A program made the translations under genes and the position numbers. This document shows, one piece after another, positions 46,381 to 59,008 of a DNA stretch of 64,000 nt (its first letter is position 1; each line of letters begins with the position of its first letter). The notes below the pieces were generated by a model. It worked only from the letters and a program-made list of their open reading frames with translations. It did no database searches and had not been told where the DNA came from. Source of the DNA: Cryptomeria japonica (Eukaryota > Streptophyta > Pinopsida > Cupressales > Cupressaceae); NCBI RefSeq assembly GCF_030272615.1, contig NC_081414.1:815836396-815900395 (forward strand), given 5' to 3'.

Positions 46381-48698
46381 AGTGGACTTTAAGTACAACT
46401 TGATTAGCTTGCACTTGTATTTGCATGAGAACATCATAGAAAATCATGTACTTGGTAACAAAGAGAATTGAGTATCATTGTAACATTCTAGAATGAGGGA
46501 AGAATTGTTTATCTTTTCAAATGCTAATATATTTTCGTTCCTATGATAATGTAAATCATATTAGGATAAATTTTGCAAGAATTTTTCTCACCAATCCCAT
46601 ACAAGAATCATGTGTGAGAAAAAAGTATTAGGTCTAAAAGGCTTTAAAATCATGGATCCAATTCCAAGTAACTCAGGCTTTGAAATAAAACCAAAAAAAT
46701 GCTTGAGAATCTACTAGTGCTTGCAAAAAGGATGACGAGGATTGATAACTTCCAAATGAATCAAACTAAAACCAATATGTAAACCCTTGTAGAGAACACA
46801 CCAAACAAATTGAGTAAGATTTAGGCCAAGAATGGTTGACAAAATAATCTAGAATCTATGTTTCTACGATCGAACTAAATATTGAGATTTTGTACCATAT
46901 GTGAATGTAGATAGAGTTAAGAATATTCCTAATGAGGTTCGCAATTATGAAATGAGATATGATGATATCATTTCCAATCTTTATACTATGGACACCATTT
47001 AACAATTTTGAAAAGAAATGAGAAGTGAAATTATTTACAGTGTGTGGAAGTGTCATAAAGTAATCATAAAAGAGATGGATTGTGATTCTTTTTAATTTTC
47101 TTTTTTATCTTTAGTGCACTCTTTAATCTAGAATCTAAATTGCAACATAACGAATTATTAAATACATTTTAGATTCTAAATTAAAAAATTGGATAAGGCT
47201 ACTCATAGAAAATTACTAGATGAGAGATATGAAATAGAATAACAATCATTTTAGTCATTAGTGTAACTTTGTTGCTCTAATTTGACTATACCATATTAGG
47301 AGGATCCATTTGGAATTTACATCTTACTTTTGTATTTTCTTTTAGCACTTTTTTTACTTGACTTTGTGTAGTAGCATTCATATGAATGCATGATCATGTT
47401 CTTCTATTGTGTTGGCATGTCTTATATATGATTGCAACGACATCCTCTACTACTCAACTATCTACACATGTAAAGGAAATTGACATTAAATGACATAGTG
47501 ACGTAGGTACCTTTGAGAGTTTGTTATGAGAAGGTTGAATAGTATTTAAAACTTATTTGACGATGATCAAACCCTACAAAGATTTGATAAGAACATAGAA
47601 GAAATGCCTTGAAAAATGTATATGAGTAAACTAGAGGTGAAGATTGAGTTACCACAATAATTTATATTGTGCTTCTTAATGCCTGTTACTAATCTATGTT
47701 GATACAATGCATTTTTTCCTCAATTTATTATGTAATAATGATCGAATTATCTTTTTACTTAATGTATAAATTAAAATTATTTATGATTGTTTAGACGTGA
47801 GAGAAGATGTATATATGAAGTGAAGTAAAAAGATAAACATTAACATAAGAGAAATAAGCTTTTGCATATTCCAAACATAACCACGTAGGGCCACATCCAA
47901 GAGACTATACTGTGGGCATAATAATGTCTAGTATAGTGGAATTAAACAAAAATGGATGTTCATGTTTAAAAGGAGCTCAAAGTAGTGTACCAGTAGCTGT
48001 TATAGCTATCTTCGTGCACCTACAAATTTTGAATGATATATCAAATTTTGGACAATATATCAAATTTTGAACGATATATCAAAGTATCGCCCAATACCTG
48101 CTTAAAGATACCCTAATACCTATACATTTTTAAAGATAATAAATGGAGGTTGGATGTGCAAAGAGTGAACATACATAAATCACGCTCTTACAATTAATGT
48201 ACAGCTCAAATATATGAGAGGATTGACTGATCTTACCATTATTAGTTGATTTGTAAGGAGAACATCTTACATATATCCATTTTTTTGAGGCTTTGTTTGT
48301 ATATACTGAAAAATATCTTTGTGTACAAGTGAGGTGTATAATATGAATTTATTTTTATATAGTTTAAGAGTTGGATTTTTGTCTGTAATTTATATATTAG
48401 TTATTTTAGTTTGATTTTATGGGCAGGGATTTAACTTCAAAATTTGATAAGTTAGCCTATTTCAATTAATTGTTATTCAAATTGAATTTTAAGATGTATA
48501 AAAGATTATGTAATCATCACAAGAAAAAAAAAAGGTTACAAAGAAAATAATATTAGATTTAAATAAACATTTACAGAAGTTGCAGAGGGTTAGATATGTA
48601 ACCCTCTGTTTAATGCAAGATTTCATATATTTGCCATACAAATTCAGCATAAGCACTTGGCTAAACTGTATAAATTAAAGAAAACATATTGTAGTAAA

Positions 48699-48920
48699 TC
48701 ACGCAGAGAAGAATCCCTCTTCAATGGCGGCATGGAAGACATTCCTCGGCTCTCTAAGCTTTTCAAACACCATTTTTCCAAATTTATTGGAGATTCGAGA
48801 TCCTTCCGAAATCAAATCCTGCCATGAAATCGACTCATCTTTCGGATTGCGAAGAATGAGTTGTGCAGAAACAGTTGCAGGCATATCATTCCTCTGCTGC
48901 TCATCACCTCTCTCTGCCAT
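48699..48920 (-). CDS. Hypothetical 73-aa ORF, copy 2
   Basis: Same ATG-to-stop span and length as 30261-30482. Differences: Thr to Met near residue 13, Leu to Phe and Arg to Lys near residues 47-49; the rest of the changes are silent. The sequence around it (48190-49265) is repeat DNA of the array and is less conserved than the frame itself over some stretches. A TATA-like ctataaaa at 49016-49023 lies about 95 bases upstream. I do not recognise the product. The keeping of the frame in two old copies is the main reason to treat it as a possible gene or first exon. Confidence 0.5.
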   Translation of the reverse strand: MAERGDEQQRNDMPATVSAQLILRNPKDESISWQDLISEGSRISNKFGKMVFEKLREPRNVFHAAIEEGFFSA

Positions 48921-51900
48921 CGCTTCTTCCGTCAAATGTCGTAAACAAAATCACAATTTGCTTTGAAATTTGTCGCAAGCTCTGCCGTTGAGTGACAGAA
49001 CAAGGGTTTTGGGTGTTTTATAGGCGGCCAAACAGAAACAGAAACCATGAGCTTCAATTTTCAATGCAGGCGCAGCGTTTTTTAATATTCTGGTTTTGGG
49101 TTTGTCACTCTCAAATCAAATGGGATCCCACTGTATCTCCATTTCTCGCCCAACCAAAAAAGTGGGCTAAATTACATCATCAATTATTTATTTTTATTTT
49201 TGAAATGCTTCAAATTGCATTGGATGTCAATTATCCATACTTAAGATGGGCCAATAAACATTTATAAAAGTTGAGTTTGATTTTATTTTTATACACTTTT
49301 TAAAGTTGAGTTTTATTTTATTTTTATACACTTTTTAAATCTATCATATCGTATAATTTAATCGGTAGATCATAATTAACAAGGGTAATGGTAGGTTTTT
49401 TATTATATTATCCATTAAATTTTTAATGTTGTAGAGATAATGGATACCTTTCAATCCTGAACTCTTAATCAATAAATATTAATTCAGAGTCATGATTATG
49501 AAATTTTTTTAAAATGATATGAATTTGATATTAAATATTTTATTAAAAAATCTATATTATACCATACATAAAATTGTAGATTGTTGTTTTATTTATGTGA
49601 TAACCTAGCCCTTTCCTCTAAAAAAGTATACACATGCATAGTTCCTTTCAAAGGTTATATGAGATTATATTCACTCATCTTAGTTAGAATAAAAATAGTG
49701 ATAAGGGCTATAGTTTTTTCTTTTAATATCTAATTATAAGCACAAAAGGAAAATAATTATGTTTATTCAAGATGTTATGAGTAAAGTTTACTCATCTTCT
49801 ATTTGAATCAAGAGTGTATTTTTTCTACACTATGAAGAGTTGTTCATGAATGATCCATTTGATGATATAATAATAAAGAGTTGGATAACATTGCTTTCAA
49901 TTGTCTTTCAATTAAGATTGATCTCGTGAATTTAGGTAAAATTCGAATAGGTTGTTATTATTGAAAGAACTTGGGAAATCGTTTTTCTCTATGGATTATC
50001 AAAAAGACATAATTTTAAGGAGTTACTAGATGAGATTTTCGAGTCCACGTGTCTATATTTGGAGGTTGAAGAAAAGATATTTAGGGCTTTCCATCACTTG
50101 AGGCCTTATCAAACTCATCCTTAACAATAACCAATGTGAAAAAGTATCCAAGTTAATAATATAGGTGATGTAGTGACAATATGAGGAAAAGGAGGAAAAT
50201 TGTAATTAGTTAAGTAAGAGGAACATTCAAAGAATAATTGGTGGCATATGGCTTCAAAATGAGTTGGGAGACAATGAATGCGAAAGAATAAGAAAACAAT
50301 TAGGGATGAGTATAAGATTATTGGTACAATATGAGAAGAATGAGGGGTTGAGAAAGGCCAATCGAGGATGTAAATAACATAAAGTAGGAGTAAGGAGAGA
50401 AGAAGTGATGGAGGGATTAGAGTGAGAAATTTGTTGAAGAGGATGCTTTGATTTGAAGAGTAATACATTTGTTTATTATTTGGCTAGTTTCCTTGAGGAT
50501 ATTCCTATTGTATGATGTATTTAATAGGAGGATATAGAGAGCATTGAAAAGTTAGGAGTTAAAAAATTTATCACTAAGTTTAATTAGAACTTTCCCAACA
50601 AGTTAGAGATTATTGGTGATGTACTTGCATTTTTGTTATTTAAATTTTTTGAAAGTGACTATAATTGTCTAAATTGTTTTTACTTTTGAGATAGCGGTAT
50701 TGGCTTATGTATTCAACATAGGGATTTCATTAAATTGAAAATTCTTGAGGATGAGTTAAAATGAGTATTGTATTTTAGAGGGAAGGTAGAACATGAAATG
50801 TTAAAATGAGTGAATGTTAAATGGTAGTCTTATGTGTGTCCTAGTTTGTACTATACCAAACATTGCCCAAGCAATATGAATCTTAAGTCAATCTATGGCT
50901 AATCTTGTACGAGTGCATTGAGCAAAGTTTGGTCTAGTACAAACCATGTCATACATGTCTTTATAACGAACTAAAATGAGAATTCTTTCTAAGAGGGAAG
51001 TTAGAACATGAAATTTGTTTTGGGATACAACCCTAAAGCAAAAATTTGCTATTTTTTGATAGATTAGTGTTTTATATATTACTTCATGTGTATACAATTT
51101 TATTTTGCACTATATTCTCAAGACAATGGAAGAAAAAGTTACACCCCAAAGTCATGCAAGGAAACATGTAATGCCCCGCCAAGAAACCCCGAAGGGATTA
51201 AGCCATAACACAAGAATAGAGTGCAATAATTTTTTTTTTTTAAAGTTACACCACATTAAGATACAACAAGATATCAAAGATTCAAATTACATAGCGGAAG
51301 ACATCAACTAACACCTAAAGAGTTTCCCAACGAGATTACTTAAATATCACAATTCACTTAACTCACACAATTAATCCAATAAGATGATTATCTTAATAAC
51401 GAGATAATTCTTAATCGGGATAATTTCTTTCAAAAGATGGAAATATAAATCGCAAGCAATGACTCATCCATTAAGATCTATTCATAATCTTCATTCAAGC
51501 TTTTCATAAAAATACAAGCCATACATCTAATATTCTAACACACTAGAATTTCATCATAAACATATGAGATCTTTTCAAGCATACTTAATTTCCTTAACAA
51601 CAACTGAATATATTCCATTACTCTAAGTTACATTCTTTCATACTCCAATTTATTGCATTTTAAAAGACGATTACATACATGCATCTACAATAAATCTCAT
51701 CTAAACCACTTATGCATTCGATCAACATGGCATTCAAGAAGGACTGCATATAAGCATTTAAAGTTAATTCCATCCTATCCACTTATACATTCTAACATAA
51801 GCTATTCATACATGATAAGGCTGAATAAGGGAAACATAAGAGAATACATCACATAACACCATAATGATCTCGGAGTTCACCCCTAAAGGGCTACATCTCC

Positions 51901-52082
51901 AGGTCTGCTCAACTGCAAGACCCCTCTGATAATTAATAAAGTTAAGAATACAAGAGGTTACACCATTACAATCTGGCCATCAAGGCGAAATATAAACAAT
52001 ATACAAATGACCACATCGGTCAATTAATACATAAACGATCCCTGAAAAGTAAAGGATCCAGCTGAACATAATCAAATCTAAT

Positions 52083-52222
52083 ACAAAGGTCCATTGGAGC
52101 ATCCACAACTGAGTCAACACCACCCAAGGTCTAACATGAAACTGATACTAAAACAAAGGTCCAGAAGAGCATCCACAAGACTGAGCCATCACCACTCAAG
52201 GTCTAACATGAAACCGATACTC
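52083..52222. repeat. Two-unit tandem repeat, 70 bp
   Basis: Units start acaaaggtcca and include gagcatccacaa and caaggtctaacatgaaac. They lie inside the 4.2-kb LTR-like element. Confidence 0.85.
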
Positions 52223-53627
52223 ACAAGGGCATAAACAAACGGATGACCCACAAAGGTACTCTTAACAGGACAAAACGACAACCCACTAGCGAACGTAGGG
52301 ACAAGTGTCATCACACAACCTGGTATGGTTACCATGGCAGGTCTTCATAGGTCCCGACCCCATACACTGGGTTACCCTGGCAACCTAATCCGAGCCTCCG
52401 GCCCATCCAAGCCTCATGTGGACCCACACATCCTCTCGTGAAGACAAGGATGATGGTTTGCCATTTCAGGCCTTCTCACAGCATGTCGAGTCTATGTTAG
52501 CACTCGTCCCATGTGTGAGGCACATTATCTTACTTAGAGATTACATTCTAATCTACTGATAGGTTATCACTTATTAGACTCACTTTCGACGGGTTACCCA
52601 ACAGCCACTTTGGGTGCGACCCACAATCGAAAGCCACTTTCCCATATGACACTAGACTAAACTCGGATGAACTCAAAAACCAAGGAATAGACATGGTCAG
52701 ACGAATGGAGTTCAAGAAGGGAGAAACAACCATCTGGTCAAACACGACTCAAAGAGGTATACTAACAGACGGTACTTTCACTAGAGACCTGATTGACTAA
52801 GGTCAACCACGAATCATCAATCGACACCCACACAAGGGATATGACCAAATACGACACTACCACAAAACAACAGTCAACTCGGAATCGAGGACTGAAACAG
52901 GTACCCCAAATCATTCTATACGATAGGGACCTATCAAACAAAGCACTCCTGCCATTTCATAATTAAAGGCGAATACAGAAATTAAACTCGCAAAGGCAAT
53001 AATCAGAAAAGACAATATTTTCTCAAATTGATTTAAGCATAATAGTTGATCCAATTCTCTAATTGATCTAAGTTTTCAAAATAACATTGACGGGAAATCA
53101 CCGTTACCAGGTGAGTACAATACCACAATCTACAATAGTACCATAGACTATTTCTCAAACCAAGGGAAAAATATAAATTATCCATTCAGTTTACTACATG
53201 AGCATATCAGTAACTAAACAATTTCCCAAATGATACTAAATTAAATTCTCAAAAGCACATTGTTTAAATTCCTAATGTCCAATGGTTAAATATTCATTTC
53301 TAACATCTCCAGATGGCTTATAACATTAAAATCTTCAAACAATATATATATTCATGAATAAAGTATATTTTAACTCAAAAAGATTCTCCAATATAACAAT
53401 ATTTTATCTTCCCCAAATATACACAATTAAAATTAAGTCTTGCATAATAATCTACTAAAAATTCATCAGCATATATATATATTTATGCCACATTACCCGT
53501 AATTAAAAACTTAATTAAAATTTTCCATTAAATAATATTTAAATATTATATATTTTTTTTTGAATAAAAAAAAATACATTAAAAAAAACATTTTTAAAAA
53601 CTAATTAAAAAAAAATACCATTTAATA

Positions 53628-53860
53628 TGGGGGCGGCGAAGGCCGGGCCCACCTCGCAACGCGGGGGTTGGGCGAGCCAAACCCCAGCCGCAGGCAAATC
53701 TACGCGGCGGCGCCACTGTGGTGCTCGCAGGTCCCGCGGCGCCCTGCGGCCACCACAATGAGCCGCGACCACTGTGAACGGCGAGCAAGAGTAGGGGGAG
53801 GGGAGGAGGAGGCGGGTGGAGCTCCGCTCCCCGCCCTCCGAACCCCAAACCCATAATAAC
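53628..53860. other. GC-rich island inside the LTR-like element
   Basis: About 230 bp with many CG dinucleotides and C/G runs in surroundings of about 30 percent GC. The 86-codon minus-strand frame here is proline- and glycine-rich low-complexity sequence and is not taken as a gene. It may be the regulatory or leader part of the LTR. Confidence 0.8.
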
Positions 53861-56800
53861 TTATTTATATTTCGCCCAGTTCGTTATTTTTTTATTATTT
53901 TGAAACAGCAAATCAAAATTTGTTTTATAATTTCGGTTTATAATAAGATCCGGTTCCAATGAACTATGTTTTGGTATCAAGATATATTTGATGGGTTTTC
54001 ATTCTATCCAACCACAAATGGGATATCAAACCACCCAAGCAAAGAAGTGAGGAATAACAAAACCTCAACTAAAATTTCCAGCCAAACTCATAATGGGCCA
54101 AAAGGGAACTATTTTTACCACAATGATGCAAGCAAATTGTTTTCTTGAAGATCATAAGCAAATAAGCATAGATCTAAACCCACAATTCCAAATTTCAATC
54201 TGATAACAATTTTAAGAAGATTGGATTTGACAACAAGCAATTTCATTCAACAACAGACTATTTCCATGGCAACAAGGAAGAATAGTTAAGGTAATTCCTA
54301 CCTTCATACGCATTCCTGGAAGAGCTGAAGGAGAGCCCACCTGCCAGATCCATAATAGCTCCTTCCTCCCAAAACCCCCAAATTTCTTCCCAAAATCTTT
54401 TTCCAACCAAAAATTTTCCAAAAAAAACCATCCTCCCAATTTTCCAAGAATTTAGGTTATAAGGAAGAGTTGACCAAAATTCCATTTTTGGAATTAAAAT
54501 TTTAATTTAAAAATAATTCTCAAAATTAATTCTTTTCTAACTATCTCAGTAAATTGACTTGCTTTTCAATTCAAAATCGATTTTCTCATTTAATTCAATT
54601 TAACCTTTCTAATTTCAAAAGCCAACAGAATACAATTAAATCTATTGCAATTTAAATACAAAACTTCCTTTTTTTAACAGCATATACAAAATGCATTTAA
54701 TATTCAAAATCAGTCATTTAATCGAACTTACTCCCAATTTAAGATAAGCAATCCAATATCAACGATAATCACATAACGAAATCCCGATTAATCTAGTCCA
54801 TTAATCTCTAATGCACAAACACATATTTAATCAAAATAATTACTAAGGACTAATTAATCAATTTAACCATACACACCAAGCATGCAAATCGAGAAGGTCA
54901 ACCAAACAGAGGACTCGCAAACCCAAACAAAAAGGGATTACCGACGACGACTGACGATGCTCACTTGAGCACGACTATGGTCAACTAGGGTCTTACGACC
55001 ACCTAATCCAACTCTAAGGATTAAAGAGGTACACTCAAACCTGCAAATCCAGGTGAAGACGAACCTCGCACTCATGCGGCATTGTACCTGAAATCTCCTG
55101 CAACCAAGAGTCATACATGCATACATATATAAAATTCAATGAAAGCGTTAGCCCGATATTAATACCATGAAATAGGTACACTAAACAACTTGCATACAAC
55201 TAGTATGAAAAACCACATCAACAGCTATGCGTTAAATCAAACATCTAACTATAACATTATATTAAGATAAACTAACCAAGATTAAACCAAGATTAGAAAT
55301 TGATTAGGGCAGGGGTACTACAAAACACCTTAAACAACATATCCAAATAGAAAAGAAAAATACTAGAGTTGTTAAGTACCATAAGCCATGGATCTAACAC
55401 AAGAGGGAGAACGTGCATCATGATCATCGGGATTGCCCCAATAGCTAGGAAGGTATTGGCTATCTAGCAACTTATTTATTAGTTTCCTCACCATATAAAG
55501 GTAAAGTAACATTCCTCGTAGGATAAATAACTAGAGCACAGTGAGGAAACAATGTGAAGAAGAAATTGAATGTGAATGAGAATGCTAGAACCAATCATGC
55601 ATACTATGACTCTGAGTTTTATATTGATAAGGCTAAGAAGCATGAATATAATGAAAACTATGCCCATATGCATTATGACTATGTTAATACTAACACCCTT
55701 AAGAAGGGTACTGACCTCCATTAGAAAGAGAGGGTAGTTCAAAAATCGCAACCATAAAAAGTGTATTACTTTAATAGTCAATAAACACTTGTAGATGAGC
55801 TACTTCAAGTGCAAATTTATTAGCTTGCACTTGTATTTACATGAGAACATAAGATAATTTAATCATGTACTTTGGAGACAAAGAAATGAATATCATAACA
55901 ACATTCTAAAAAGAGAAAAAATTCTATCTTACTAAATGCTAAATATATTTTCCAATTTAATATTAAGTCATATTAAGGTAAATTTTGCAAGGGTTTCAGG
56001 CCAATCCCATTAAAGAATCACATGCTAGGAGAAAGGCTTAGGTCTAAAAGGCTTGAAAATATCTTTAAACCAATTCCAAGTAGCTTGGGACTTAGATTAA
56101 AACCAAAAGGAAACTTAAGGGTCTCCTTTTAATGTTTGCAAATAGGACAATAAGGATTGATAACTCTCAAATAAATCAATATAGAACCAATAATTACACC
56201 TTGATAGAGAATACACCAAACAAAGTGAGTAAGATTTAGCTCAATAATGATTGACCAAATAATCTAGGCGATCTATGTTGTTACGATTTAGCTAAAGGTT
56301 GAATTTTTGTACCATATGCAAATGTAATTATAGATTCCAATTTCTAATCTTTGCACTAGGGATACCACATATCGTTTGTGAGGTTTGTAGTTATGAAATG
56401 AGATATCATGAAAGCATTTACAATCTTTGCACTAGGGATATCATTTGACATAATTTTAGAAGAAATAAGAATGAAAATAATTTATAATGTGTGAAAGTGT
56501 CAGGTTTAACAACATGTAAACTAAAATAAATAGGATAGATTGAGATTCTTTTTAATTTGAGTTTTAATCTTTAGTGTACTCAAGAATATAAATTGTAACA
56601 TAATGAAACATTTAATATGTTTTAGGTTCCCATTTTAATAAATTAGATAAGGTTACTTAGAGAAAATTAAGAGTTGAGAGATAAGGAATATACTAATAGC
56701 CTTTTTAGTCATTAGTTCAACTTTGTTGTTTTGGTTTCACTATGTTAGATTAGGAGGAGGAATTTGGACTCTACATTTTACTTTTGTCTTCTCTTTTGTC

Positions 56801-57673
56801 AAGATGATGGATTTCCACATTGTTTTACTTTATTTTATGTATTAGAATCCATATGAATGCATGATCTTGTCCTTAATTTGTTATGTTGGCATGTCTTATC
56901 CTAATCTTGAAGAAGAACTAATCCACCAAAATTATTCGTCCAATTACTCTTGTGAAAGATTTGGACTCGATGTATGAAATAATAAAAAATATACCTTGAG
57001 GAAGAACCAATCCATCACAATTATTGGTTCAATTATTCTTCTAAGAGATTTGAAATTGATACATAAAATAATTAAAAATATACCATCATTTAAGAATGGC
57101 TATCCAGCCATAAGGATGCATCATGATATCCATTGTTGGATGCTACATAACTGGAGTTTTGACTTCTCGTGGATGATGATCACTTGTATCTTGTTCAATG
57201 TACAATCGTCCCAAATGAATAACAATAGTCCTTATCAATGAAAAGTCAAATTGTAATAGCTGAATAGTCAGAATTTCCCAACCATCCTCACCAATTAATT
57301 ATAAAAAAATAATTAAATAACTGAATTCATAAAGCTATTGGCTCCCCAAAATAAAATCTCTTTTCAAAGTCTTCCACCATTCCTTGCTTTGGAAAATTAG
57401 ATAAGCGACTGAAAACCGACAAACGTCCACAGATATTTTACTTAACACCCACCGGTTTGACGCGGCTATACCGCCCGCGGTTTTACAATTTACCCTTCTC
57501 AAAACCGCCGGCACACTTTTTCAGGTTAGCGGACAACTTTATTCCATCGATACAAACATTTTATCTGCAACATCTGCGAAAACAGTGTGCTTACAAAGCG
57601 AATTTGTACCTATTCACTGTATTAGCGAACCAGGTTTTTGAGCATAACTGTTATCAGCCCATGGAATCACGCG

Positions 57674-57688
57674 TTGACACACGTGGCA
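57674..57688 (+). promoter_or_regulatory. Conserved W-box/G-box block in C3
   Basis: ttgacacacgtggca, ending 218 bases before the ATG at 57907. Confidence 0.5.
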
Positions 57689-57906
57689 GATGCAGGGCTT
57701 CTGTTTGTTAGTTATGCCATCTTCTCGGATGCTGCGAGGTTCGAACCTGGAACCTTCCGGTAACTAGGAAAAATATACTGTCTGCCCCTTTAAATTCTTA
57801 GGTAGCATGGTCGACAGAAAAGCCTGGATTTTTTTTTTATCAACTAATTTATGTTTCTGTTTGAATCGGCTTATCTTATAATCTGCTTCTCAAGAAGAAA
57901 ATTGCG

Positions 57907-58131
57907 ATGACGGGAATTTTACTGGTGATCGCAGAGATGTACGCAAGGGAGCGTGACTTTGAGAAATTGAATGCCCCAAAAGCTGTTACTGTTCCACTCA
58001 TACGGCCGTCTAATGACGGACTTTCAGAATGGTTAAAAGCATTCAGTATTAGAATTCGTTTGATTGAGGAGAGCACTGCGCAAGAGGGTTTTTTGGGAAG
58101 AGCATTTGTAGAAGGCCAATTCTCCCCTTGA
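57907..58131 (+). CDS. Hypothetical 74-aa ORF, C3 copy
   Basis: Homologue of 29507-29731 with the same length, start and stop. The central segment ARERDFEKLNAPKAVTVP is identical in protein, while the last 25 residues diverge strongly and mostly through amino-acid-changing substitutions. The upstream leader from about 57450 is well conserved with C1. No family was recognised. It may be a decaying gene copy or a first exon. Confidence 0.4.
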   Translation: MTGILLVIAEMYARERDFEKLNAPKAVTVPLIRPSNDGLSEWLKAFSIRIRLIEESTAQEGFLGRAFVEGQFSP

Positions 58132-58255
58132 ATAGCCTGCAGCAAATGTTAATGTACAGCTCCAATATATGAGAGAATTGATTTATCTTGTAAATATGAA
58201 TAGTTGATGTGTGAGAATATCTCACAGTTGTCCATTTTTTCAAAAGGTTTTTAAT

Positions 58256-59008
58256 CACTAAATTTGGCTTTGTTTGCCTCTAAGTTTAGGAGTCTTCTAT
58301 TCAGACACAACACTATTTATTGAAAATACAAAATTTCTGAAGTATAATAGAATTTTTATGTAATTTTTATTGGTTTGATATTTTTAATCTGTTTTTTTAA
58401 TGTTATAAAAATAGGAACAAATCTGTTAAAAACAATTGTATCATACAAATTTGTGTTTTTGATCAGACGCTGTTTTATATGAAATATAGCTCTATTCTGG
58501 TTCCAAAACAGCAGTACGGATTGACTAGCACTTGCACTTTTTACACTGTCGTTTTTGCAATAAACGATTATGATTGACTAACACGGCACTATCAAGCTGT
58601 AGGAAAGGTCTGTTATGGAGCGGCTACGATTGACTAACAGTCACTATCACGCTGTACAAAAAGTCTGTTTTAGAACAAGAATAGCTTCTGCCAAAATAAC
58701 CTCCAGCATAAATTTAAAGATTAGATTTTATTTATAATTTATATATTAATTATGTGAGGTTGATTTGATTTTGTTACTGTTACTTATCTGAGCTCTTATG
58801 CGTATCACTATTAATGATCGCAAGCACATTTTATTATGCCTGGATCTAAACGAGGTAATTAACTCTGGGTTTTACGGTGGTCAAGTATTGTTTGGATTTC
58901 CTGGGGAGAGCCAAAACTTATTTTAATAGCCTTGCTGCTTTTGTGTTGTCCAAAACTCTAATTAAGTGTAGACTAAAGGAAAAATGTGGCCGTTGTTACA
59001 CATTTGGG
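58256..59008. other. Interval between C3 and C4
   Basis: No gene seen. A short two-unit repeat of about 45-50 bp (attgactaacac/g...cactatca.gctgta, roughly 58565-58680) is present, with a diverged third trace near 58515. Confidence 0.5.

Larger units (their letters stand above)
40223..49265. repeat. Array unit C2 (interrupted by a solo-LTR-like element)
   Basis: It starts at the target duplication of the DNA transposon, where C1 ends, and ends where C3 begins with the same tataaaagttg phrase at about 49265. It contains, in order, sequence like C3 49266-51166, the insertion 42905-45454, a copy of the ttgacacacgtggca block near 45990, sequence like 28430-29045, and the 73-aa ORF copy at 48699. 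Confidence 0.78.
51167..55322. mobile_element. Solo-LTR-like insertion, 4156 bp, with GC island
   Basis: The ends are TGTAATGCCCCGCC and GCAGGGGTACTACA, that is TG...CA with short imperfect inverted ends. The target duplication aaaca is at 51162-51166 and 55323-55327. The unoccupied site is visible in C1 near 27445 and in C2 near 42105 (gtcatgcaaggcaa.gcctt). No coding domain, PBS or PPT was seen. Contents: a 70-bp tandem pair at 52083-52222 and a GC-rich island at 53628-53860. A solo LTR of a family with very long LTRs (Ty3/gypsy of Ogre/TAT type would fit by size) is likely. Fossil. Confidence 0.72.
49266..58255. repeat. Array unit C3 (interrupted by a 4.2-kb solo-LTR-like element)
   Basis: 49266-51166 matches C2 from 40231 on, and 55323-56780 matches C1 27430-28600. 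57450-58255 matches C1 29050-29840, including the 74-aa ORF. The 73-aa ORF part is not present in this unit. Confidence 0.75.

Noticed and set aside
53594-53854. 86-codon proline- and glycine-rich minus-strand frame
   Set aside because: Explained by the GC-rich island; low complexity and no homology that I recognise.
57736-57760. ggttcgaacc, an exact Pol III B-box match near the 74-aa ORF leader
   Set aside because: It is a palindrome in a short stretch with no A-box at a sensible distance and no tRNA fold; the C1 copy does not keep it.
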